Assembly (NCBI GenBank): GCA_964635575.1
Contig: CAZWNY010000003.1
Location: forward strand, 1-64,000
From: GCA-2733415 sp964635575
GTDB taxonomy: Bacteria > Bacteroidota > Bacteroidia > Flavobacteriales > Flavobacteriaceae
Reading direction: 5' to 3'
Length of the DNA stretch: 64,000 bases
This document shows, in pieces, positions 44,027 through 53,290 of this stretch. A program made the translations under genes and the position numbers. The notes under the pieces are model-generated. The model was not told the DNA's origin and did not search any database. It saw only the letters and a program-made list of their open reading frames with translations. Position 1 is the stretch's first letter; every line of letters begins with the position of its first letter.

Positions 44027-45175
44027 TTATTTTACAAAAGTAGCTAAAAGTTGTAATACCTCTGTTATTTGTTGTTTGGTATTATAACTGTGCAAACAAA
44101 ACCGTAAACGCTCTTTGCCAATTGGTACTGTTGGCGACAAAATAGCTTTAACGCCAAATCCTTTTTGGTGCAATTGTTGTGCAATTAATTTCACTTTTTC
44201 AGTACCCGAAATTACACAACATTGTATTGCAGACGTGCTATTAAAAAAATACCTTTGCATTTTTTTTTCTTTTATTTGTTGTTGAAAAAAATGAATGTTT
44301 TTTTGTAGTTTTTTTATTTCAGAACTTATTCCTAATTGTTGGTGTGCTATTTTTATAGTTGCTAATGCGTGTGGTGGTAATCCTGTGGTGTAAATAAAAC
44401 TTCGTGCAAAGTTTATTAAGTATTGTATTAGTTGCTCACTTCCTAAAATTACAGAACCATGACAACCCAATGCCTTTCCGAAAGTTATAATTCTTGCAAA
44501 AACATCTTTTTCCAGCTTTAGTTGTTGCACTAATCCTTTTCCGTTTTCGCCAAAAACACCTAGCGAATGAGCTTCATCTACTATTAAATAAACCTTGTGT
44601 TTTTTACATAATTTTACCATTAATTTTAAATCAGGAGAATCTCCATCCATAGAAAATACGGATTCTGTTACTACATAAATTTCAAAAAATGTCGATTTAA
44701 ATTGTTTTTTTACTCTAATTATTTTCTGCTCTAAATCATCTAAATTATTATGTTTAAATTTATACGGCTTCGCATTCGATAATTGCACGCCATCTCTAAT
44801 AGATGCATGTATATGTTCATCATATAAAACAACATCTTCCCGTTGTGGTACAGATGCAAAAAAACCTAAATTAGCGGTGTAACCTGAATTAAAAATTAAT
44901 GCTGATTCTGCTAAATAAAAATCACAAATATAGGCTTCTACAACGTTATATAATTGATGGTTTCCTGATAATAAACGAGAACCTGTTGCTCCGTTTTCTA
45001 GTGTTTTTTGGATTTTTAAACATTGATGTGCTTCTTCAAATATAATTTTATTTTTTGAAAATCCTAAATAGTCATTAGAAGAAAAATCGATTATAGAAGT
45101 CGGGGTTTCTAACTGTCGAAAGCTATTTGTTGCTTTACGGTTTTGTAATTTACGATGTAGTTTTTTAGGAAACAT
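44027..45175 (-). CDS. bioF: 8-amino-7-oxononanoate synthase
   Basis: PLP enzyme condensing pimeloyl thioester with alanine, the first step of the biotin ring pathway. Its 382 residues show IDFSSNDYLGFS at the N-terminus, GSTGSRL-like NGATGSRLLSGNH, the DEAHSLGVFGENGKG block and the Schiff-base Lys in IITFGKALGCHG. It is the first gene of the operon; a -7 promoter element lies only 5 bases before the ATG, so the transcript may be almost leaderless. Confidence 0.94.
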   Translation of the reverse strand: MFPKKLHRKLQNRKATNSFRQLETPTSIIDFSSNDYLGFSKNKIIFEEAHQCLKIQKTLENGATGSRLLSGNHQLYNVVEAYICDFYLAESALIFNSGYTANLGFFASVPQREDVVLYDEHIHASIRDGVQLSNAKPYKFKHNNLDDLEQKIIRVKKQFKSTFFEIYVVTESVFSMDGDSPDLKLMVKLCKKHKVYLIVDEAHSLGVFGENGKGLVQQLKLEKDVFARIITFGKALGCHGSVILGSEQLIQYLINFARSFIYTTGLPPHALATIKIAHQQLGISSEIKKLQKNIHFFQQQIKEKKMQRYFFNSTSAIQCCVISGTEKVKLIAQQLHQKGFGVKAILSPTVPIGKERLRFCLHSYNTKQQITEVLQLLATFVK

Positions 45176-45179
45176 TTGC

Positions 45180-45187
45180 CAAAGATA
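45180..45187 (-). promoter_or_regulatory. -7 promoter element of the biotin operon
   Basis: TATCTTTG on the minus strand matches TAnnTTTG exactly. With the usual few-base spacing, transcription would begin at or next to the bioF ATG (45173-45175). No TTG at the proper -33 distance is seen. Confidence 0.4.
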
Positions 45188-45339
45188 CTGTATTTTAAAA
45201 AACTAATCCTTTTAAAAACAAACCCTATGTTTGTACTGAATCATTAAGTTCAATTAGTAAGTGTAACTTTATAGTCATAACTTATTAAAAATGACAGTTT
45301 TTTTAAGTTTTTTTGTTTTTTTATTCACTATTTTCTATT

Positions 45340-46353
45340 TTACTTTAAAATTTCATTCCATTTTTTTTTTACTATTTCCCAACTAAATTTTTCCGCTTTC
45401 TGTCGGGCGTTTTGAGCAATAATTATTGCTTTTTCTGGATGATGATACAGGTCTAAAATTGCTTTTACAAATACTTCTTTATCATTTGGGTTTACTAATA
45501 TTCCTGTTTTGTTATTCTCTATTAAATAAGGCAATCCACCTACATTTGTTGAAACTACTGGCAATCCCAATGCCATTGCTTCTATTACACTTACTGGTGT
45601 ATTGTCAAAATTGGTCGTATTTATAAATAAATCATATTTTTCAGATAACTTAAGCCATTCTTTTTGGGTTAACATTCCTGTAAAGGTAATTGGAAGTTGT
45701 TTTTTTTCTGAAAGCTGTTTGCATTCTTGCAAAGAGCCGTCTTTTTCGGGACCTACCATACAGAGTGAAACATGGTATCCTTTATTTTGCAATTCTTCTA
45801 CAATTTTAAGAGCTAATTTAGGATGATATAATTTTGAAAAAGAACGCACCCATAATAATTTCAGTGTTATTTTTTTTCTACTTTTAAAAGGATAATTTTT
45901 TATTTCAATAGTATTTGGAATGTAACTAAGGTTGGTATATCCTTCTTTTTTAAACGCTTCAAATAAATAATTAGAAGGCGCAATATTGATTTTTGCTTTT
46001 TCGAATAATTTTTTAGACAATTTTAGATTGGTTTTTAAACGTACAGGAAGGTTTCCGCCACTTAAAATAGGTATGTAAGGAATTTTAAAAAAACGACAAG
46101 TTTTTGCGACTGCAACTGCATAGTAAAAGTTTTGAGTGCTATACGTGTCTATTAAAACGACATCTATTTTGTTTCTGTTTACAAAGGTTTGCCATAACAT
46201 GTCCAATAATCGTAATCCTTTATTTTGAATATTAGATACGGATTTTACTTTATAGCCTTCTTTTTTAAGAAAATTACCTAATGTTTCTATTAATGTAGCT
46301 GTACTTCCAGACTTAGATAGTTTGTTTCCTATGTAAAGTAATCTTGTTTTCAC
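45340..46353 (-). CDS. Glycosyltransferase family 4 protein
   Basis: GT-B fold retaining transferase of 337 residues. The C-terminal Rossmann domain has the GT4 pattern: LLWVRSFSKLYHPKLALKI, and the donor-binding stretch TPVSVIEAMALGLPVVSTNVGGLPYLI with the E-x7-E type Glu. It is separated from the next glycosyltransferase by 177 bases without a gene, so it may be a separate unit at the end of the glycan cluster. Donor and acceptor are unknown. Confidence 0.88.
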   Translation of the reverse strand: MKTRLLYIGNKLSKSGSTATLIETLGNFLKKEGYKVKSVSNIQNKGLRLLDMLWQTFVNRNKIDVVLIDTYSTQNFYYAVAVAKTCRFFKIPYIPILSGGNLPVRLKTNLKLSKKLFEKAKINIAPSNYLFEAFKKEGYTNLSYIPNTIEIKNYPFKSRKKITLKLLWVRSFSKLYHPKLALKIVEELQNKGYHVSLCMVGPEKDGSLQECKQLSEKKQLPITFTGMLTQKEWLKLSEKYDLFINTTNFDNTPVSVIEAMALGLPVVSTNVGGLPYLIENNKTGILVNPNDKEVFVKAILDLYHHPEKAIIIAQNARQKAEKFSWEIVKKKWNEILK

Positions 46354-46530
46354 GTGTAATTGTTATTAAATTTTAAATTTAGAGCGACAAATTTGCATAG
46401 CTTAGTAATATTTTATAAAATACAGATGAAGTAGTACTATTCAAAATGTTTCTAAAAACCAATACAACTTCTATCATTTCAATATGAAACAAAAGTAATT
46501 TTATATACGTTATTGCACTAATTGTTTATT

Positions 46531-47604
46531 TTAGCAGTTTTCATAATAAGAAAGCAATTTAGGGATTATTACATCAAGAGAATGATTTTTTTTTACTTGA
46601 TTTTTAAACGCAATTGCGTCTTTTTTTAATTTACTAGGATTTTCTATATAAAAAATGATTGCTTTTTCCAACTCCTCGCTATTTTTTTTGGACACAACTA
46701 ATCCGTTTTTTTCATGTGTTACTACGGTAGCACAATCGCCAACATTAGTTACAATTACCGCTAATTGGTTTTTACCGTATTCTAATAAACTAACTGGTAA
46801 CCCTTCAATTTTTGAAGACAACAATCCTATTTCTGCTTGTTGCAATATATAATCGACATCATCGCAAGATCCGTAACTAAAAGTATTATTTTCTAATTTC
46901 AATTTTTTTATTGTTTTAAAAAGTGTTTTGGAATACGTATCTTCAAAAATTTTCCCTACCAAATGCAATGTCCATTCTGGGTGTTTTTTTTGCACTTCTG
47001 CAAACGCTTTTATTAAATTAAAATGATCTTTTGCTGGACGAAAATTGGCTAAACAAACTATTTTCTTACCTTCTATTCCTTTTAAGTGTGTTGTTTTTTC
47101 TATATTTTTCGAAGAAAAATCAACAAAGTTCGGCACATAATATACTTTTTTACAATGTAAATTTTTAATTGCCCATTTTTTTAAATTATCATTAACGGCT
47201 ATATTTACACTAAAAAAATAAGATGCCAATTTTAAAATAGCTAATTGAAAAAATGATAACTGCTCACTATTCCCATAATGATTATGCCAAATTATTTTTA
47301 ATTTTGGATGTATTAATTTTACACATACTGCCAAAAAATAGGATGATGAATGTGCGTGAATAATTGATATTTTATTGTTTTTTATAAACTTTTTTAGTTT
47401 CCAAATTGCAAAAATATCAATAGTCGTTTTTTTGTTTAAAAATAAGTAACTTACTTTTTTATCTACTGTTTTTAGCAATGCGCCTTCTGCTCGTGTACTG
47501 CATAAATAAGATTTAGTTATGGCAGACAACATATTAGCACAACTTACTGCTATACGTTCTGCGCCTCCTGCTTCTAAAGAATCTATTAATTGTAATACTC
47601 GCAT
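46531..47604 (-). CDS. Glycosyltransferase family 4 protein
   Basis: A 357-residue GT4 enzyme: N-terminal RVLQLIDSLEAGGAERIA is the typical start with acceptor loop, and the C-terminal domain has VCLANFRPAKDHFNLIKAF and IGLLSSKIEGLPVSLLEYGKNQL with the donor-binding Glu. It starts on a TAATG overlap with the preceding gene, and is the last gene of the tightly overlapping glycan operon. Confidence 0.9.
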   Translation of the reverse strand: MRVLQLIDSLEAGGAERIAVSCANMLSAITKSYLCSTRAEGALLKTVDKKVSYLFLNKKTTIDIFAIWKLKKFIKNNKISIIHAHSSSYFLAVCVKLIHPKLKIIWHNHYGNSEQLSFFQLAILKLASYFFSVNIAVNDNLKKWAIKNLHCKKVYYVPNFVDFSSKNIEKTTHLKGIEGKKIVCLANFRPAKDHFNLIKAFAEVQKKHPEWTLHLVGKIFEDTYSKTLFKTIKKLKLENNTFSYGSCDDVDYILQQAEIGLLSSKIEGLPVSLLEYGKNQLAVIVTNVGDCATVVTHEKNGLVVSKKNSEELEKAIIFYIENPSKLKKDAIAFKNQVKKNHSLDVIIPKLLSYYENC

Positions 47605-48722
47605 TATGGTTGTACTAATTTTGCTATTGCTGCTTCAAATTTATTTAAGGTATAATTTCTTGACCAAGTTATTGCATTTTCGCAAGATTGCTGATATAAA
47701 TCGTTGTTTTCTATGTATTTTTTAATTTCTTTTACGGCTAAATAAAGTTCGGACTCTATTAAAACGCCACGTTTTCCTGCTTGTAGCATATATGGAACAC
47801 AAGATATTTTAGTTACGATTGGCAAACAAGCCCAAAACATTGCTTCTGCTACTACTTTTGGCCAACCTTCAGATTTTGATGGTAGTAATAAAAAATGAAC
47901 CTTTTGTAATGTTTCTTTTATTGTTTTTTGGTTTTGATTTCCTTTTAAAACAACATCCGATTGCAAGTTTTTATCTGTAATGTATTTTTCTAAAATCCCT
48001 CGCATTTCGCCTTCTCCGTATAATTTTAAACTTACCAAACATCCTTCTTTTTGTAGCTGTTCTACTATTTTTATTGCTAATAACGGACGTTTTCCTTCGG
48101 TTAAACTTCCTACAAAAACAAATTCTATTTTGGAGTTTGTTTTTCTAATTTCAATAAATTTTTTATCTGACTCTGTATAAGTTGCTGTAAAAAACGGAAT
48201 AATATTTTTTGATTGATTTTCCCATTTTCCATAAACTAAAACTTTACAATTTTTGGTTAAAAATGTGTTTGAAACAATCCATTTTTGAAGTTTGTAACTA
48301 AAAGGTTGCTTACTTTTTGGGTTCCAATTTCCTGCATATTTTACAGTTTTGGGTTTTGATGGAAATAAAATTTGAATTAAAGATCCTAAAAGCCCAATAT
48401 TTCCTGGACAACGCAAATGAATATGATCTGCCCAACGCATTGCTTTATATATTTTTAATAATATAATTGGTAATTTGGATATTGTTTTTAGCGAATTTAT
48501 AAGTGTTTTAACATCAATACTTGGTATTTTACTTATTTCAATTTTTTTATGCGTGTACGCCGTTTCTATTTTAGTAATTTCGTTACTTGAAATAGGGCAG
48601 ACTACCTGAACTTCTATTGCGTTTTTAATCCACAAGTTCATTTCTCTAATATAAGGTTCGTAACCATAAATAAAGTTTTTATTTTGCTTGTGAATTGTAT
48701 GTGTTATTATGGTAAATTTCAT
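47604..48722 (-). CDS. Glycosyltransferase (GT4-like)
   Basis: A 372-residue GT-B transferase. The C-terminal half shows FVFVGSLTEGKRPLLAIKIVEQL and LPSKSEGWPKVVAEAMFWACLPIVT, the GT4 donor-site pattern with EGWPKVVAEAM. The N-terminal half is less typical (HTIHKQNKNFIYGYEPYIREMN), with HLRCPGNIGLLG in the acceptor region. The frame overlaps both neighbours by one base (TAATG). Confidence 0.85.
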   Translation of the reverse strand: MKFTIITHTIHKQNKNFIYGYEPYIREMNLWIKNAIEVQVVCPISSNEITKIETAYTHKKIEISKIPSIDVKTLINSLKTISKLPIILLKIYKAMRWADHIHLRCPGNIGLLGSLIQILFPSKPKTVKYAGNWNPKSKQPFSYKLQKWIVSNTFLTKNCKVLVYGKWENQSKNIIPFFTATYTESDKKFIEIRKTNSKIEFVFVGSLTEGKRPLLAIKIVEQLQKEGCLVSLKLYGEGEMRGILEKYITDKNLQSDVVLKGNQNQKTIKETLQKVHFLLLPSKSEGWPKVVAEAMFWACLPIVTKISCVPYMLQAGKRGVLIESELYLAVKEIKKYIENNDLYQQSCENAITWSRNYTLNKFEAAIAKLVQP

Positions 48723-49723
48723 TAATTAATACGTTTTGGTGCGTTAAACAACAAACTTAGCCATCCTATTTTTCTTCCCAAAAACTCTGTAAAAGAGGCT
48801 GTTTTATTTTTAGAAGTAAAAACATTGACAAACCTAACCGTCATCAGTAGTATTGCTATTGCATTCCATTTAAAACGTGATTTTATAGTTGGTTTTGGGT
48901 GTTTTGTTCGCCAAACATACCAGCCGTTTCTAACAACCATTTTTCCGTAATCATATTTATTAGGTCTTCCTTTTTCTTCGTGATAATGGTATAAAGTTGC
49001 CGCTGTATTTACATATAATTGATGTTTTTTTGAAACTCGCAAACAATACTCTAAGTCTTCATACAAACCGTAACCTTCAAAATATTCTGAAAATTTTATA
49101 TTATCTACTATTTTTTTCTGAAAAGAAGAAACGCCTCCCATGAAATATTCTACTGAGTATGTTTTATTATTTGGCGGTAAACTTGCTACTGAAAATCCGT
49201 TAGAAAACTTGGGCATTATGCATGGTTTTGTATTGGCTAAAAGCCCTAGTTTTTTACGAAAAACGTGTCTGTTTCCCAATTTACGCACATAACCGTCTAT
49301 TTGATAATCATTATAAGCAAGTGTTTCGTTTGGCTTTAATTTTCGCCATTTTACTTCGTTTAAAATATAACCACCAATTCCTGCCGCATCTGGGTAAACT
49401 TTATAAGTGCTTATTAATTTTTTAAAATAATTTTCTGTTAATACAGTATCGTCATCTAAAAAACAGACAATTTCAATGTCGTTTGCTACTTTTTCTATTC
49501 CAAAATTACGTTGTTTGGTTAAGCCTCTATCTTTATCTTCTACTTTAAAATAGTGTAGGTTTTTGATTGATTTTTTTTGTAAATTTTTTTGAGTTTCAAA
49601 ATTAATAGAACCGTCTATTATTAAAATTTCTGTGGGATACAAACTTTGTTTCACTACTGAATTTAATAGTTTCAATAATGGTTCTGGACGCATATATGTG
49701 CAAATAACTAGGCTGAATTTCAT
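48722..49723 (-). CDS. Glycosyltransferase family 2 protein
   Basis: A 333-residue GT-A inverting transferase: FSLVICTYMRPEPLLKLLNSV start, KQRNFGIEKV, the metal-binding VCFLDDDTVLTENY (DxD), and in the second half GGVSSFQKKIV and YGLYEDLEYCLRVSKK (the ED catalytic base region). The C-terminus has a hydrophobic/basic amphipathic tail. It overlaps the next gene by 1 base and the preceding one by 4. Confidence 0.9.
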   Translation of the reverse strand: MKFSLVICTYMRPEPLLKLLNSVVKQSLYPTEILIIDGSINFETQKNLQKKSIKNLHYFKVEDKDRGLTKQRNFGIEKVANDIEIVCFLDDDTVLTENYFKKLISTYKVYPDAAGIGGYILNEVKWRKLKPNETLAYNDYQIDGYVRKLGNRHVFRKKLGLLANTKPCIMPKFSNGFSVASLPPNNKTYSVEYFMGGVSSFQKKIVDNIKFSEYFEGYGLYEDLEYCLRVSKKHQLYVNTAATLYHYHEEKGRPNKYDYGKMVVRNGWYVWRTKHPKPTIKSRFKWNAIAILLMTVRFVNVFTSKNKTASFTEFLGRKIGWLSLLFNAPKRIN

Positions 49724-51267
49724 TTTTTCATTAATTTATTTGCCCATTTTTCACTTATATTCCAAGCATTATTCATTTTTTTAACGTACTTAAAAGGGTT
49801 TTTAATTGCTTGCAATTTATAAAATTTAATAAACAATATTGTTTTGTAACCCAACAGTTGTTCTGGTGTTTTATGTTTTAAATTAAACGCCATAATTGTT
49901 GGCGATGGTTTGGGTTGTAGTTTTTCAATGTGCCATTTTTGTATATATTTAGCCCTAAAGCCTCCTGATGGTGCTTTTAAATGAAGTAAACTTATAAATG
50001 GCACATAAATATTATCGCAACCTGCATTTTTTAATTGTTTTCCGAAATCTACATCTTCTCCATATCCAAATTCATGCTCCATAGCAAATTTTATTATTCC
50101 AATTTTAGCGGTTTCAACAATACTTGCATTTGTGCCAAAAGCTTGCCATTGAAAATAGGTTTTCATTTTTTCGGTTTCTTCTTTTTGCAAGCAACTGTAT
50201 GTTAGACAATCTGCTCCTAGTTTATTTATAGTTTTCAAGCTATTTTCTAACAGGAATTCATCAAATAAAATATCATCATCAGCAAAGAAAACCCAATTTC
50301 CTGTAACTTTACTTAATGCAATATTTCGTGCATTACAAGCACCTAATTGATGTGTAAAAGTATGATCTATTTGAAACGACCACGATTCTTTTGAAAGATA
50401 GTCTAGTTCTGAAATACTATTTTTAGTGACGTTTTGCTCTACAATAATTACTTTTTTAGGCACTATTGTTTGTTTCTCTAAGTCTTTTAAGACATCATAC
50501 AAATATTTTTTTCTTCCCAATGTAGGAATTACAACATCTACCGTAAAGTCTGTTTTTTCTATGCTTTTTTTGATGGATTTTATTTCTTTTTTGAATGGTT
50601 TTACTTCAACATCCATCTTTTTAATAAATATACTTCTAATAAAACTGCCCAACGGAACTCGTTTTTCGTACAGCAATACATTAAGCAGATACATTAATGT
50701 CCATCTTTTTTTATAAACAGATTTTATAAAAACCAGCAATTCTAATTCCGATATTTCTTTTTTTACGGAACTATTTTTTTTTGTTGAATGTATTAATTTT
50801 GGTTCGCTATAACAGAAAACACCTTTAATTATACTGGTTTTAGCAACGACATTTAACGTAAATAAAAATGATTTTTTTGGATTATTTATTTTTATTGAAT
50901 TTAACACATAGGCTGATGTTGCTCCAACATCTGTAGAAGACACCCAAGTTGAATATCTATTTTCTTTGTTTATATTTAAAAAAATAGATGCATTTATATA
51001 TCCTAATTTTTTATTTAAATTGAAGTTTAAATTTGTATCAAAAGAAGCGAAAATAAGTTTGTGATGAAAAATTTCTTTCCAATTATTGAGCACAATATTT
51101 TCTTTTAAACTTTCTAAACACCAACCAATTACCCTGTCAGGATATTGCTTTGCCAACAGTTGTAAACTTACAAAAATAGTGCTTGTTTTTTGCAAGTTTA
51201 TAGGTGTATTTGAGTCGTAATCAAAAATAGACAGTACTTTATTATGTTTATGAAATACTACAATCAT
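49720..51267 (-). CDS. Large glycosyltransferase with N-terminal extension and C-terminal GT2 domain
   Basis: A 515-residue protein. The C-terminal half is a GT2 domain: FTVDVVIPTLGRKKYLYDVL, CNARNIALSKV, the DxD-type WVFFADDDILFDEF, and FGYGEDVDFGKQLKNAGC. The first 230 residues are not a recognised domain; they include FVSLQLLAKQYPDRVIGWCLES and INASIFLNINKENRYSTW. That part may recognise the acceptor. It sits in the glycan operon with 1-4 base overlaps on each side. Confidence 0.82.
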   Translation of the reverse strand: MIVVFHKHNKVLSIFDYDSNTPINLQKTSTIFVSLQLLAKQYPDRVIGWCLESLKENIVLNNWKEIFHHKLIFASFDTNLNFNLNKKLGYINASIFLNINKENRYSTWVSSTDVGATSAYVLNSIKINNPKKSFLFTLNVVAKTSIIKGVFCYSEPKLIHSTKKNSSVKKEISELELLVFIKSVYKKRWTLMYLLNVLLYEKRVPLGSFIRSIFIKKMDVEVKPFKKEIKSIKKSIEKTDFTVDVVIPTLGRKKYLYDVLKDLEKQTIVPKKVIIVEQNVTKNSISELDYLSKESWSFQIDHTFTHQLGACNARNIALSKVTGNWVFFADDDILFDEFLLENSLKTINKLGADCLTYSCLQKEETEKMKTYFQWQAFGTNASIVETAKIGIIKFAMEHEFGYGEDVDFGKQLKNAGCDNIYVPFISLLHLKAPSGGFRAKYIQKWHIEKLQPKPSPTIMAFNLKHKTPEQLLGYKTILFIKFYKLQAIKNPFKYVKKMNNAWNISEKWANKLMKK

Positions 51268-52412
51268 TAATTTGCAAGTGTTTTTTTATAAAATTTGATG
51301 TTTTGTTCAACTAAGGTATCAATATCAAATCGTTTTTGGACATTTTCAAGTGCTTTTTTAGCGATTTTTTGAGATTTCGAAGTGTTTTTTAATAAATCAA
51401 TGATTGCTTCTGCAAATTTATCGTGATTTTTTGGATTTTCTAAAATTCCGTCAACATTATTTTCTATCAATTCTTTTGCCCAACCATAATTTGAATTTAC
51501 AATGGGCTTTTGCATTGCCATTGCTTCAACAGTTACCATTCCGAAAGATTCTGCTAAACTTGGAAACACGCAAATATGTGCATTCTGAATGTGTTTTTGT
51601 AACTCATTATAGGATACTTTTCCTATATAATTTACGTTTTGTTTTGCTTTATCAGAAAATAAATTTTGCATTAATTTATAAGTAGATTTTTTTTTTGTAG
51701 CAATATCATTCGCATCAGAACCGATAAGAATTAATGTTGCTTCTGGATTTTTTTCTATAACTTTATTCATTATTGATGCTAATTCTAAAACTCCTTTTTT
51801 TCGGATTATGGTTCCGTAATATAAAATGGTATTTTTTTTGAAGTTTTCAGGGAAGTTGTTTTTGAAGTTCTGAAGATTAATTCCGTTAGTAATAACTGCT
51901 ATTTTTGTAGTTAAATTAAAGATTTGTGTAGTTAAATTTTCGGAAAAATTACTCACAGCAACTATCGCATCAGTAGTATGAATTGCTTTGTTTTCAAAAT
52001 AAAAATTTTTCCTTTTTTGGGTTCTTTTTTCTAAATGACAAAAATAAGCGTCAGAACCGTGAATACGCATTACTATAGGAATTGAAAAACGCATAAATGC
52101 CGATATTCCTGTCCAATCTGGAACTTCCAAAAGGTCTATTTTTGTTGTTTTTATTTTTGAAGATATATATCTGTTTAAAAATTTTCGATATAAAAACCAT
52201 CCTAAAAAAGGATATTTTTTCTGTGCTATTGCATAGATTTTAATTCCTTTAAACTCAAATTGTTTCGTTTCTTTTTGAGCATATACAAAAACAGAAACTT
52301 CCACATTATTATCTACTAAACTCAACGCCATATTATAGATGCTCGTTCCTAAACCTGCGGAATGGTTTAGGTTTTTATGAGGAAATTCTGGTGTTAAAAA
52401 GGCTATGTGCAT
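51267..52412 (-). CDS. Glycosyltransferase family 4 protein
   Basis: A 381-residue GT4 enzyme. It opens HIAFLTPEFPHKNLNHSAGLG, the glycogen-synthase-like N-terminal donor loop; the C-terminal domain has LYYGTIIRKKGVLELASIM, TLILIGSDAND and VFPSLAESFGMVTVEAMAMQKPIV, with the EX7E motif. One-base overlaps join it to both neighbours. Confidence 0.92.
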   Translation of the reverse strand: MHIAFLTPEFPHKNLNHSAGLGTSIYNMALSLVDNNVEVSVFVYAQKETKQFEFKGIKIYAIAQKKYPFLGWFLYRKFLNRYISSKIKTTKIDLLEVPDWTGISAFMRFSIPIVMRIHGSDAYFCHLEKRTQKRKNFYFENKAIHTTDAIVAVSNFSENLTTQIFNLTTKIAVITNGINLQNFKNNFPENFKKNTILYYGTIIRKKGVLELASIMNKVIEKNPEATLILIGSDANDIATKKKSTYKLMQNLFSDKAKQNVNYIGKVSYNELQKHIQNAHICVFPSLAESFGMVTVEAMAMQKPIVNSNYGWAKELIENNVDGILENPKNHDKFAEAIIDLLKNTSKSQKIAKKALENVQKRFDIDTLVEQNIKFYKKTLAN

Positions 52413-53290
52413 TAGTTGGTGGTAAAATAATCGTTTATAATTTGGTTGGTAAAAAGTATTGCTCCTTTATTGTTTAAGTGTACGCAGTTTTTAAATATAG
52501 AATCGTTAGTGAATGTTGTAGAATAATCTTTGTAATTCGGAATTTTTTCTGCTAATAATTTAGTGAATGGTGATGGTTCTAATTTCGTACAAAAAGGTGC
52601 TGTAAAATAGATAACTTCTATGTTATTTTTTTTACAAAACTCATCTATTAAAGTAAATGCTTTGGGATTTTCAGATAATTTATTTGGTAATTTGTAGGTT
52701 TTCATTTTTGACGAACCGTACAATGGATAATAGTCGTTAAATACTCCATTTACTCGTTTTTCGCTAAATAAACCTGACATAATTCCTCTAAAACCAATTC
52801 GATAATCATTTACTGCATACCTGTAAAAAGGGATGTAATAATAATAGTTATAGTCTTTAAATTCTTCTTTAAAAAAATCGCGAATTATAGGTTTTCTGAA
52901 ATAAGGAAGCATTTCTGTATACGATTTTTGCGATAAATTGTTTTGATTATATAGATAGTCTATTTGAATAAATAGTTTATTAAAAGTAACATTATTTTTT
53001 GTTAATATTTTTAAAAACAAATAGTTATCCTTTAATGTTATTCCTTGTATCCCTCCATTAACAATAGTAAACCCTTTCTTCTTAAACTCAGATGTTACAA
53101 TATGATTATCTACTCTTGATGAACCTAAAAAAACCGCATCAAAATGTTGGTTTTCTAAAAACATTAGGTGTTTAACTTTATTCGATATTACTTTGTTTTC
53201 ATAAATTTTTGTGTATCCAAAATCTAAAATAATTAAGACTATAATTATAAAAACAAAAATACCGATTATATGTTTTATAAAACGCTTCAT
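52412..53290 (-). CDS. SGNH-hydrolase-like single-pass membrane protein, MBOAT partner
   Basis: I infer this from pattern, not a named family hit. The 292 residues have one N-terminal membrane helix (about 9-25) and an outer domain with DAVFLGSSRVDNH (candidate nucleophile Ser57 or Ser58, block I of SGNH proteins) and near the end CVHLNNKGAILFTN with candidate His271. The residue three before that His is Asn rather than the usual Asp. DltD, AlgJ/AlgX and PatB proteins show the same layout next to an MBOAT gene. The start codon shares one base with the end of the MBOAT gene. Confidence 0.65.
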   Translation of the reverse strand: MKRFIKHIIGIFVFIIIVLIILDFGYTKIYENKVISNKVKHLMFLENQHFDAVFLGSSRVDNHIVTSEFKKKGFTIVNGGIQGITLKDNYLFLKILTKNNVTFNKLFIQIDYLYNQNNLSQKSYTEMLPYFRKPIIRDFFKEEFKDYNYYYYIPFYRYAVNDYRIGFRGIMSGLFSEKRVNGVFNDYYPLYGSSKMKTYKLPNKLSENPKAFTLIDEFCKKNNIEVIYFTAPFCTKLEPSPFTKLLAEKIPNYKDYSTTFTNDSIFKNCVHLNNKGAILFTNQIINDYFTTN

